Positions 12,612-22,980 of a DNA stretch of 64,000 nucleotides are shown one piece after another. Source of the stretch: Stercorarius parasiticus. Taxonomy: Eukaryota > Chordata > Aves > Charadriiformes > Stercorariidae. Within the stretch, counting starts at the first letter, position 1. The number at the start of each line of letters is the position of its first letter. Location of the stretch: assembly GCA_013396915.1 (NCBI GenBank), contig VWZL01005123.1, positions 63,965 through 127,964 on the forward strand. The letters are read 5' to 3'. Position numbers and translations under genes: made by a program. Below the pieces are notes generated by a model. It did not search any database. It saw nothing but the letters and a program-made list of their open reading frames with translations, and was not told where the DNA came from.

Positions 12612-12699
12612 GTGACCCTGCTCTGGCAGGGGGGTTGGACTAGATGATCTCCAGAGGTCCCTTCCAACCCTACCATTCTGTGATTCTGCGATTCTGTGT
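11859..12699 (+). mobile_element. CR1 LINE, 5'-truncated, well preserved, + strand
   Basis: The least decayed CR1 in the window. It begins within ORF2 at 'cagagagacctagacaggtt', passes through the conserved 'ctgcacctggggaggaataa' and 'gacctgggagtcctggtgga' blocks, and ends with the 3' UTR 'gggggttggactagatgatc', 'cccttccaaccctaccattc' and three degenerate octamers (ATTCTGTG/ATTCTGCG) finishing near 12699. The 'ctccagaggtcccttccaac' 3' UTR and the ATTCTGTG tail variant differ from the other copies, suggesting a separate, probably younger subfamily. The flanking bases at 11820-11858 are not clearly CR1. There is no endonuclease or catalytic palm sequence, so it is not autonomous. Confidence 0.95.
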
Positions 12700-13765
12700 A
12701 ACTCTCAACTTAGAAGTTTTCCTCAGTAAGTACACAAGGTGACTAAAGTCTCAATTCTTGCATCACACAGATTCCCAGACCAAAAGTCACATAAGTGCCT
12801 TCAACAGCTCTGTTTGCAACCTGTTTCCCAAAACTCTAGCTGACACAATTTTCAAACGGTGAAAATCGTAAGGCTTGCAAAATTCTTGCCTGCAATGAAA
12901 ATTGTCTCTAAGTGTTAGAGGTAAGAAGACAAACACTAACTGTGAGATCTATTTTGAGAACCCAGCATAGAACCCTGTCTCATTTGCATGCATAAAGAGA
13001 AGAAATTTGATTTAAGATCTGTTTCTCGTTACTATTTTCAAATATTGAAAACGATCAAATATTATTCTTTAAACCCTGTATTTTCATACTAGGTAGTAAT
13101 GAGAAAGTAACATCTTTGATAACAATGGGAGAAATAGCATTAAAACTGTAGAAGATTTTGCTTCTTGAATTCAATTTGACTGTTCTTCTCTTCTTTCCTT
13201 TTTTTTCTCCCTTTCTTTTTTTTCTGTAATAAAGCATAAAGCATATAAAAGCTATCCTTGGACACCATATGTGCTAGTATGTAAGCTCCATACTGATTAC
13301 CAGAGTATCATCTGATATGGTGGATGACCAGTGAAGATGTCTTTTTTGAGGAAACACCATAGCCTACAGTACGATCAGTCTACAAGCAGTTGAAGGGAGG
13401 AAAGTTTTTTTTTTTCCTCCTATAAAAAGAATATATAAAGATAAAATTCCTAATAAAATAATAAAAGCAAATGTGGAAGTATTGAAAAATGTATGTTCTA
13501 ACATACGTTTGAAGTGGTAGGTGAGGTTAATTAATACATAAAGAGCCTTCCCCCCACAGTCTGACTTAATTCTCCCCATTATTACTATGGGGTTACAAAT
13601 GGGTTAAGTAAAAGCTAAGAGAAATTATACTAGCTCCTGTAAACCTTGAAGGCAGTACATTTTAAATGATATAAAATCACTTTGGAAATCTTGACAACTT
13701 TTTTTTTTTTTTCTCTCCTGTCTCTTTTCAAGGACTGATAACGAAAGCAATATATTTCAGTTGTA
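12700..13765. other. Unique DNA with pyrimidine tracts
   Basis: No gene seen. It holds a pure pyrimidine run of 43 bases at 13183-13225 and a T tract of 14 at 13699-13712. Frames of 60 and 71 codons on the - strand arise from these tracts and are low-complexity (Lys/Arg-rich) shadows. Confidence 0.55.
13183..13225 (+). repeat. Pure pyrimidine tract (43 nt)
   Basis: An uninterrupted C/T run of T-rich clusters separated by C, a low-complexity sequence that on the other strand is all purine. Confidence 0.9.
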
Positions 13766-13887
13766 TGGAGCAACCTGGTCTAGTGGGAGGTGGCCCTGCC
13801 CATGGCAGGGGGATTGGAACAAAATGATCTTTAAGATCCCTTCCAACCCAAAGCATTCTATGATTCTATAATTCTATGATTCTATGA
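13766..13887 (+). mobile_element. CR1 LINE 3' tail, + strand
   Basis: A 122-base CR1 3' end: 'gagcaacctggtctagtggg', 'cccatggcagggggattgga', 'gatctttaagatcccttcca', then four tail octamers (ATTCTATG, one ATTCTATA) ending at 13887. Extremely 5'-truncated. The octamers and the 'ggtctagtggga' 3' UTR match the typical avian CR1 end on the + strand. Confidence 0.95.
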
Positions 13888-16800
13888 ATGGCATGGAGGT
13901 CTGCTTATAGGGAACTGTAAGTTATAAGAAAGGATGGAGCTTGTTAGCTTATGCCTAGACCTTCTCCGTCCACAAGTTAAAGGGCTATGCTATTGACTAA
14001 TCTGTAATCAATGTGAGAGGGCAGGGAAACTGAGAAATTCCATTTATTCTCAGGGATCCGTTGTTGAAGCTAATGCTGATTTATGCTGTGGTATGGATTT
14101 CTTCCTGATGAAAATTGGAACCAACAGAGAATCAGGCTTTTCTTCACTCCTGCCTATCCTTTTCTCTCATTAAATGAAAAAGGAAAGCATTCCAAGAGTT
14201 AACACTTTTTAGAAGACAAGAACTGTGTTTAATTTAGGGCTCTGCTCGACAGAAAATGTGTCTCAGTTGTCAGTCCTTGAAATGTCCTGCTACATATGGC
14301 AACAAAGTTCTTGTGTACATCTGGGGAATTTCTACCCTTCCTGTTTCCTGCTGCTTTTCTTTAAAATAATTGTTCCCACTGGGAGACAGGCTGTTGAACC
14401 CATTCTTTTTTGGGCTGCACTAACTTTATGGCCTATACATTTTGCTGCATAGCTGGAGAAGGGACAGACGTAGATATAACAATGCAAAGAAATTGAGAAC
14501 TGTAGGGGAAGGGAGAGGATGAGTATGATTTCTTCAACCATTTGGGCATATCCAAGAGAATACTGATTTTACTAGGCTTCTGTGTTATGATACTTTTCTA
14601 ACAAAAAGGACAGGCCTATGGCAGAGTATATCATGAACTATTATAGTTCTGTTCAATAAATGTTCAATCAATGCATTTTCTGCATTGTTTAATTTACAAA
14701 CATTAATTCAGCTGAAGTCTCCCTCTCTGAAGATAATTTTTAGTGAGAATTTCATTGTGACATAACGAAATGACATAGCAACCAAAGTCCGATTTGATGT
14801 CACTCAAAATGGTAATTTAAAGTTGAAATTCTGCACTTCTCCAGTTTCTCATTCAGTTGCTTAAACTATCTCTGCTAATGAAAAGGTTCTTAAATCTGTG
14901 TTGCAATAGATTGTTTTGTGGGATCAAAGTTATATGAGTGCATTAAACCCATTCAGCACAATATTCTTTGCATTCACATTAAATAAAGCATAATGCCCTT
15001 AAACTGGCAATAATGAAATGTCTTAGCTATGGAATACTATCAATCAGCTGTATTCTACATAGCAATGTGAAAACATGTTGTGTTTTGTTATCCTTCTCAC
15101 ATTCTGATACTGTGATATCATTAATACATGCACAAGCAGATTTATCTGTGCTTTGCAGACATATTAAATCTAGCTATTGCGTGTTCTCTTTCTTCTTTTC
15201 TGGTAGCCTGGCAAATGAGAAAGTGGTATATGTTTAATATGAGGCACCATGAGCATTGCCAACCTGGAATGTGATTTATCTTCATCTCCACTTGTGTAAG
15301 TATATCTTTCTATGAGCAACTATCAAAATTTCAGAGGACAGCTCATCAGTATTCCTACTTCACTGAAGTGTCTTATTTGTACTAATTGTAATTAATGTTA
15401 AAAAGTGATATGGACTTAGACTGAATTAAATTGAAGCTCAATTCTTCAGCTCACAAACAACATTAAATTGAATAGAGGCTACAATGTTTCTAAATTTTTA
15501 ATTGTTGTTATAAGTATTCATGAAAATTCATTTAATGTATATCGACTTCTTCAAGATATGGCAAAAGCTTTGTGAACCACTGAAAAGATAGGAACTGATT
15601 AAGTTCTCATGGAAATAAAAACTTGAAATAGAAAAGGAAAGAAGAGTCAGAAAAGTTCCTATCAAACCTCACTCATATTTGGCACTTGCTTAAATCCATT
15701 ATATCTTTTCTTCCATGTTTTAAAGTCTTTAGAGGAGGAGTTGTTTTAATTGCCCCTTTGCTGATTTAAAATTGATTCTTGCCTTATCTTTTATATATGG
15801 AAAAATATGATCAGTGAACAAAGGAGGGGAGAGAAAAGCTGGAAACCTGAAGAACAGCAGCTGGTTGTTTTATACAGGCTGAGCTTGTACAAAGCACGGA
15901 TGAGCAGAAGGCAGGAGCCCGTAGAGTCTTGACAAGAATTTAGAGAGAGACAGCCTGAGAGGAAAAGGTCATTGGAAGAGAAAGGAGAAAGAGTATTTTA
16001 TCAGCTGATTTAAGATCTAATCCTCTCTCACATACCAAGGCTAAATAAATGCTCCTGCTACCTCAGAGTTTAGGAGTCACTGCTTCCTCTGTGCTTGTTA
16101 CTTCTCCATACTGTGGCCTTGTGCTTTAAGTTAAGCTTTCTTTTTAAATGCTCCTATAATAAGCTGTGAAACTCTCTGAGCCTTTTATTGTCCAAGTGTC
16201 AAGAAAATATTTTTTCTGTGAATTTACAATGAAATTCTGCTTTGTCACAATTGGGGATGTTGAAAAGATAGTATTGGTGTCTTTCACAAATGGTTAAATT
16301 TAACCTGAATACTAGAAATATTCCTTCCTTGGAACATATAAAGCAAGAAGACACACCTTAAACCCCAAAACTGAGGAACTGTGACAGATCAGTGAAACAC
16401 CTTCAGTAATTTAGTTTGGCATGTTTGTACTTTAGAAAACTGAAAAAGCATACAGGGATTACTATCATACTAAACAGCATACTTCATTTCCAAACGTGAT
16501 GACTTAACAGTTGAGTACATTTAAAAAAAATCCTTTGCCTTAGTACTCAGACTGCATTTTATAATTTGATAAAAAATAAAAATAAGAAACTCAAACTTGA
16601 ATTCAGTTATCCTTGGGTAGGTTTTTGATTTACTGCTTTTGTTAAAATCCTGTAAGTTTAGTTAGTGGAGTGGTGTCAAAATGGAACTTCACAACTGCGG
16701 TGAAGTTTATCATTTATGGCTTAGCTTGTAGAAGCCTTGATTCCAAAGTACCTGTAATGGTAACTCAACACAGATCGGAGCTAGAAGTGATCTATTGTTC

Positions 16801-18358
16801 TTTAGAGGTCAGGTTTGGTCTTAGGATTTTAGAAAACATGGTAGCTCAGTTTGGGTATCATATAAACACAGTTAATGATTGCATTTATATTTTCAGACTC
16901 CCTTCTTAAAAAAGTATTTCTATGAACATTTTTCTATTGGGAGAAGTAGTAAGACAGAAGCAAGATTATAAAATATGGTAGTAGGTATATGTTGAATGTA
17001 CTAATAATGCAAACAGATCTTGATTAAGTTCTTTAAGGAGGCTGATAGGGTATTAACTCAGTTTAATTTAGATGCACTATACAGAGACATTGAAGAAATC
17101 TTAAAATATTTTTTCTGATTTTCCATTTGTAAAGACCATGTGGGAAGTTTCAAACAAGCTGAGTCATAATGAAGCAGCTTTCAAATTTGATGGGTTCCCA
17201 CATAATTCCTGTAATGTAAGAAATGTTCTTCCTTCATTTTAGTCTTTTTTCTGTTTAGTTCATTTTTGCTTTATTATTTTTTGTTTACAATTGCTATGTC
17301 ATAATCATCTGAATTTATAAAAGGTGATTTCTTTAAATGGAATATGGCTTTCTTTTAATTTTCCATTGATACTAATTAATTTTTATCAGCTACAGTTAGA
17401 TAGTACAGTTAGTTGTTTCATTCTGTGGATTTGGGGTAATAATTTATGAAATACATTATTAGAGTTAATAGGTCTCAATTTGCTCTCAAGTAGATAAGTA
17501 AAGATAGATCTCGTCAGCTTTGAATTCGTACTTGTCAAAATTAGAAGCACTTCATGGTAGCTTTTATCTTTATATATAAAATTAATCCATAGATGTGTAT
17601 TACTTCTACTGTATAACAGAAAAAAATAGTGATGTTTACTGTGGTTGAAGTATGTTCTCTATTCTTTTAGTCTTGAAAGATAAGAGTTAGAAAAAAGTTG
17701 AAAGATGTTAAAATAGTTTATATTCTTTATTGCCCTACTGTCATCTTGAAATAGAAGAAATGGAAAACTTAAGACAAAATTCTCTTAATATTAGCATGCA
17801 CTGAACCACAGATTATCTTTAGTTTCTAGTGACTTTGATGTGCCCTCAGCTCTGAGAATGTGACCCATTGTTATAAACTGCAGTGTTCAGTGAGGTTGAA
17901 CATATAGTAAGCAGATAATTTTGTTTGTGTTTTTTTCTCTCTCAGAGCTGACAAATACACTTCCATCACTGGCATTAAAATAGAGTTATGAGGCACTACA
18001 CTACCTTATTATAACATGTTAGTCTGCAAGCTATAGATTTTTAAGAAATTACATATCTAGCACTGAAGTACTTAGAACATTTAATTTGCACTAATCTTAA
18101 CAGCAGACTAGGATTATTTTTTTGGTATATCAGAGTATATCAGAGAACCTGTATAATTGTGTGAAAGAACTTGTGAGACAGTCTTTCTGATCATAATATC
18201 TCAGTTTCTGAATTCAGAATAACACTGTGGTTCCTGGTTTACACTGTAGTTTCTATGTCTTAAAATTTTCTGTGCATAATGCATTTTCTGTTCTGACTGT
18301 CATGAGCGTTTATTCTTTTGACAGGGGAAGTAGTAATTAGAATTCTTGGCTATAACAT
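13888..18358. other. Long unique A+T-rich stretch, no gene supported
   Basis: About 4.5 kb without any recognisable mobile element. Open frames of 69-79 codons are present but have no family resemblance. One pair of strong splice-like signals brackets 15207-15295, but all three frames of that interval contain stops, so at most it would be a non-coding exon (see finding). Short direct duplications such as the 11-base 'tatatcagagt' unit near 18127 are present. Confidence 0.5.
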
Positions 18359-18628
18359 TGTATTGACTTTACATAGCAAGGTTTTGGTAGCTGGGGGTGC
18401 TGCAGGGGTGGCTTCTGGAGGAGACACCAGAAGCTGCCCCCATGTCAGACAGACAGTTCCAGCCAGCTCCAAGAAGGACCTGCCACTGGCCAAAGCGGAG
18501 ACCATCAGCAAGGTTGGCGACGCCTTTGTGATAACTTATTTAAGAAAGGGTAAAAAAAGACGCTGCATAGCAGCCATGGAGACATCAAGGCCAGAGAAGA
18601 AGCAGGGGGAGGAGGTGCTCCAGGAACC
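18359..18628 (+). mobile_element. Truncated avian ERV LTR, 5' part, + strand
   Basis: A G+C-richer island in A+T-rich surroundings, matching from memory the 5' (U3) part of a neoavian endogenous-retrovirus LTR of the TguLTR5 kind. It begins 'tgtattgactttacatagca' with the canonical TG end at 18359 and continues with 'aaggttttggtagctggggg'. It contains a TATA-like 'ttatttaaga' at 18537 and stops at 'ggaggaggtgctccagg' near 18628, where the full LTR would go on for several hundred bases. The reverse complement of the same family occupies 46389-47448. A 112-codon open frame (18318-18656) crosses it and is an accident of LTR composition. No retroviral coding sequence adjoins it. Confidence 0.8.
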
Positions 18629-19794
18629 AGCATATTTAACTGAAAAATTCGTGTAATCGGATGTACTACACTGATATGTAATCGGATGTATTGACTAGAT
18701 CTATGTCTACACAGCATTCTTTCTGTTCGTATTACCACATTGCAAAGGCAAAGAAGTTAATGGGAAGACAATACTCAATGCTTGATACTACTTACTCCTA
18801 GGACAATAGTGTAATAAATAGGTGACTTCAAATAATGAGGATCAAGTTCATTGATTATCACTTTGATTACTTGTATTTTTAAAAAAATATATATACAAAT
18901 TTTATGGAGCCTAATGAAAGATTAATAATGTTGAAGCTTACAATTGCATTTCATGGAATGTTTTGTCAGAAGACAAAAGAGACATAATCAGACTAACTAC
19001 AGAATTTTGAAAATCCTGCATTTATGTGAGTTCCAGAACTAAACAATTATAATATTATTTACACCAAGAAATTGATGAAAGATAAGTCGTTATTCTATGT
19101 AGCAAGTATGGAAAATTATATATTGATCTTGCTAAATGTTCAGTTCATATATATTTGCCTTAGGAGGAGGAGTGCTTACGAAATTAATGTTCTCCTATGC
19201 CCACCGATTTCTTCCCATTTGCCCCCCGGCCCCCAACTGTGAAGCTCTGACTATGGAGGAATGTTAGAATACCATTGAATAAATCCAGTCTAATACAATT
19301 CTCAAAAAATAAAAATGGGAAGAGGGAGATGAAGGAAGCTGGAGACAAGTAAGAAAGGCAAGGCTTCTCAAAATGGCTTTACTTTGGGATCAGTACAACA
19401 AGAGTTTACACTCTAAAACTCATTTCCTAGAAGGCACATTTTCCACAGATAAGGCATTGTGGTCATTAAAATGCCAATTAAAAACTATCCTGAAGGGATA
19501 ATGAGTTTGATTAAAAGAGAATAGGACTTGGTAATAATTTCTTACAGCAATAATATCTCAGAGATTTCTATTTACTACACCTAGTGTGTTCTGTCTCTCT
19601 TAACTACTGAAATTCATCTTCTGCCAACAAGATGTTATGACAGTGTAGACATCTTCTAATAAAAATCACAGTAAATGCAAGCTGGAACTAACTTATAGTA
19701 ATATGAAAAAAGGTAAGTAGTTGCCTGTCTTCTTTAATATTTCTTTTGTGAAACAAGATTTAGACTTTCTCCAGCCTTCGTGCTTAGTCTGTAG
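18629..19794. other. Unique DNA, nothing recognised
   Basis: No gene or clear repeat. A short direct repeat, 'tgtaatcggatgta', occurs twice near 18650-18695, just outside the LTR fragment. A C-rich patch lies at 19220-19236. Confidence 0.5.
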
Positions 19795-20197
19795 AGAATA
19801 ATAGAATAGTTTTGGTTGGAAAGGACCTTTAAAGATCATCTAGTTCAGCCCCCCCTGCAATGAGCAGCGACATCTTCAACTAGATCAGATTGCTCAGAGC
19901 CCCGTCCAACCTGACCTTGAAGGTTTCCGGGGATGGCACATCTACCACCTCTCTGGACAACCTGTTCCAGTGCTTCACCACCCTCATTGTAAAAAATGTC
20001 TTCCTTATATCTAGTCTAAATCTTCCCTCTTTTAGTTTAAAGCCGTTACCCCTAGTCCTATTGCAATAGGCCCTGCTAAAAAGTTTGTTGCTATCTTTCC
20101 TGTAGGCCCCCTTTAAGTACTGAAAGGCTGTAATAAGGTCTCCCCGGAGTCTTCTCTTCTCCAGGCTGAATAACCCCAGCTCTCTCAGCCTGTCCTC

Positions 20198-20720
20198 CTA
20201 GGAGAGGTGTTCCAGCCCTATGATCATTTTTGTGGCCCTTTTCTGGACCGGCTTTAATGGGTCCATGTCTTTCCTGTGCTGAGGGCTCCAGAGCTGGACA
20301 CAGTTCTCCAGGTGGGGTCTCACCAGAATGGGGTAGAGAGGCATGACCTTCTGGTCACACATCTTTTGATGCAGCCCCAGGATGTGGTTGGTCTTCTGGG
20401 CTATGAGTGCACATTGTTGGTTCATGTCCACGGTTTGTTCATGTTCACATGTCCATGGTTGGTTCATGTTCATGTCCATGTCCAGCTTTTCACCCACCAG
20501 TATACCCAAGTCCTTCCCTGCAGGGCTGCTCTGAACTCTTGCTGAGGGTGCACTGAATCCCACTGTCTATGTCATTGATGAAGATATTGAACAGTACTGG
20601 TCTCAATACGGACCCCTGAGGGACACACTTGTCACCAATCTCCATCTGGACATTGAGCTGTTGACCACTACCTTCGGGATGCAACCATACAACTAATTCT
20701 TCATCCAGTGAACAGTCCAC
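20198..20720 (-). pseudogene. CR1 ORF2 reverse-transcriptase remnant
   Basis: Two overlapping - strand frames carry parts of CR1 ORF2. The upstream piece (20490-20720) has '[20 protein letters not shown]', corresponding to the palm motif before the catalytic box, and then loses frame. The piece at 20198-20563 has '[20 protein letters not shown]', an enlarged Asp/Met/Asn repeat, 'NQQCALIAQKTNHILG' and 'ILVRPHLENCVQLWSPQHRK'. The FADD-type catalytic box between them is not intact in one frame. Non-functional. Confidence 0.85.
20419..20484 (-). repeat. In-frame minisatellite inside CR1
   Basis: Imperfect repeats of 'ggttcatgtcca' and 'ttcatgttca' units where other CR1 copies have a single 'ctcatgtccagc'-like sequence. 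On the coding (-) strand this multiplies a Met-Asn/Asp-Met unit without breaking the frame. Confidence 0.8.
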
Positions 20721-20950
20721 CCAGCAAATCCATACCTCTACAATTTAGAGAGAAGGATGTTGTGGGGGCCTGTGTCAAAGGCCTTACAGAATTCCAGATA
20801 GATGACATCTGTAGCTCTTCTCTTGTCCACTGTTGTAGTCACTCCATCATAGAAGCCACTAGGCTGGTCAGGTAGGACTTGCCCTTGGTGAAGCCATGCT
20901 GGCTGTCTCAAATCACTTCTCTGTCTTCCATGTGCCCTATATGTGCCTTA

Positions 20951-22365
20951 TTTTTGCTGCTTACTTGCTTAGTCTCCAACCTGTTCTATGTTGCCCTATG
21001 ATATTTTACTTCAGACACATCATATTACTTGAAAAATTCAGGGATTGAGAATGTAGGAGAGGGTAGGAAGATTTCAGCCTTCCATTAGTTTCCAAATCCC
21101 ATTTCATCACAATGATGTAGGAAGCTCATTTATGTTACCAGAACATTTCCACATACCCTCTTTGAGTCTCTAGTCATACATTCAGGCACCCACAAAGAGC
21201 TTGCAGCCTCATCAGTACTACAGAGCTGATTTTTAACTGCAGGATATGTATTCATGTGTGTTTCTGTTATACCTGACATCCGGTAGCTTAGCTTAAATAT
21301 TGGGGGACAGGTTATGAAAAGTAATGCAATAAATCACTGCTTCCCACTTAGACCGGTTCTGTAAAAGTTTCTTTTTGCCTTGTGTATAAAGTCAAGCAAG
21401 TTAGTTCAGACCATGGATTCTGTGTTTCTCCTCTTCCACTTCAAACCTTACACTGCAGATTCAAGACAGCAACAGAGTCTCTGTCACAGGTAAAAGCAAC
21501 GGTTGCCTGTGTAGGCATATGTCCTCAACTATATTGTTACACCCTGAAAAAAAAAAGGGGGCAGTTTCACTTAGGGAATAGAGGCATGTTGACTTACACT
21601 GACAAATTTTTTTTATTTATTTACAGATCAAAATGTACAGTGCTCCCAGGGATATGAGAGGATATAATCGTTATATTTCTATTTGTGCAGGAAGTTAATG
21701 TGTGGTTTTATTACATTGGTGGTTCAGTGGTTTTGACTGTCTTTCTTCTAAAACAGCTGTGAAACTAGTTTGACTAAACTAGTTTGACTTTAAAAAAGGA
21801 GAAGAATGGAGGTAAAAATTTTAGTCTATTTAGAAAGATACATCTTAAAGGTGGTAACAGTGCTCTTATAGCTGCAATGGCATATGGATGTAAGCAAGGT
21901 AAGGACTGTAGGAAGAGGTGGTATCTTTTATGATACCAACTGATATAGCTATAAGTGTGTGTTGTGTGTTGCCAAGTTCTTGGAAAAGGACATGTGTGCC
22001 CCAAAAGTATCTCAGCAATCTCCTCCCTTCTACCCCTCATGAAACAACAGAAAAATTTGAATTGCTGGTTGTCATACTGGCATAAGCTGGGATAAAACTG
22101 ATGTCCTCTGGTAATTATATAGATGGAACCTAACACCTAGATGTCAGAATGATTCCATGCCTACAATGAAGAAAAGGGTGGAAACATGCAGTTAACACTA
22201 GAATATTTTTGAAAAATAAATTTTCCACCTCTGACCACTTAGCCCTGAAAGAGCTACGAACCACTTCAAAAGATGAGCCTAAGAAAATCCATAAATATGG
22301 TCTCAAGCAGAGATACCAGCTTTACAGTACTTTGTAGTATTTCCCTGTCTGCACCTAAGAGTTTA
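20951..22365. other. Unique DNA with a small tandem duplication
   Basis: No gene recognised. An exact 14-base tandem duplication ('aaactagtttgact' twice) occupies 21762-21789. Frames of 91 and 120 codons (21382-21657 + and 21774-22136 -) have no recognisable domain. Confidence 0.5.
21762..21789. repeat. 14-bp exact tandem duplication
   Basis: Two head-to-tail copies of 'aaactagtttgact', with no mismatch. Confidence 0.95.
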
Positions 22366-22980
22366 ATCATAGAATCACAGAATCATAGAATTGCATAGGT
22401 TGGAATGGACCTTTCAGATCATCTGGTCCAACCATCAACCTAACTCTCACAAAAAAACATCACTAAACTATATCTCTAAGCACTATGTCTACCCGTCTTT
22501 TAAATACCTCCAGGGATGGTGCCTCAACCACTTCCCTGGGTAGCCTGTTCCAAAGCTTAATAACCTTTTCAGTGTAAAAATTTTTCCTAATATCCAATCT
22601 AAACCTCCCCTGGTGCAACTTGAGGCCATTTCCTCTTGTCCTATCACCTGTTACTTGGGAGAAGAGACAGACCACCACCTCTCTACAACCTCCTTTCAGG
22701 TAGTTGTAGAGAACGATAAGGTCTCCCCTCAGCCTCCTTTTCTCTAGGCTAAATAATCCCAGCTCCCTCAGCCGTTCCTCATGATACTTGTTCTCCACAC
22801 CCCTCACCAGCCTCATTGCCCTTCTCTGGACCTGTTTCAGCACCTCAATGGTTTTTTTTGTGTTTAGGGACCCAAAACTGGACACAGTACTCGAGGTGGG
22901 CCCTCACCAGTGCCAAGTACAGGGGGACGATCACTTCCCTAGTCCTACTCACCACACTGTTCCTGATACAGGATAATGTT
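22366..22980 (-). mobile_element. CR1 LINE, 5'-truncated, - strand
   Basis: A - strand CR1 copy of about 0.6 kb with a good 3' end on the left. It has reverse-complement tail octamers 'atcatagaatcacagaatca' from 22366, then 'aggttggaatggacctttca' and 'gatcatctggtccaaccatc'. It extends rightward through ORF2 to 'cacactgttcctgatacagg', where it is truncated. An open frame of 140 codons lies at 22463-22885. The 3' UTR variant with 'cacaaaaaaacatcactaaa' resembles that of the 4.5 kb copy, so the two may share a subfamily. Confidence 0.95.
22463..22885 (-). pseudogene. CR1 ORF2 C-terminal remnant, open frame
   Basis: A 140-codon - strand frame covering the last part of CR1 ORF2. It has '[20 protein letters not shown]' near residue 13, '[20 protein letters not shown]' near 42, '[20 protein letters not shown]' near 63, and '[20 protein letters not shown]' near 107. 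This is the true C-terminal end of ORF2 and stops where intact elements usually stop. Everything upstream is lost to 5' truncation, so no enzyme activity is possible. Confidence 0.9.

Larger units (their letters stand above)
19795..20950 (-). mobile_element. CR1 LINE, 5'-truncated, - strand
   Basis: A - strand CR1 copy of about 1.15 kb. The left edge is the 3' UTR ('tagaatagttttggttggaa', 'ggacctttaaagatcatcta'). It then covers the ORF2 C-terminus and continues into the region downstream of the catalytic box, ending near 'ccatgctggctgtctcaaat' and 'ctgtcttccatgtgcccta'. Conserved phrases are split among frames (20198-20563, 20490-20720). The latter includes '[17 protein letters not shown]', part of the reverse-transcriptase palm upstream of the YADD box. 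An expansion of a 'ttcatgtcca'-type unit at 20419-20484 inserts extra Asp-Met-Asn-like residues in frame. Confidence 0.94.

Noticed and set aside
18318..18656. 112-codon open frame on the + strand
   Set aside because: It coincides with the truncated LTR at 18359-18628, and its length follows from that sequence's low stop density.
21774..22136. 120-codon open frame on the - strand
   Set aside because: No recognisable family; begins in repeat-free non-coding DNA and ends in the 14-bp duplication.
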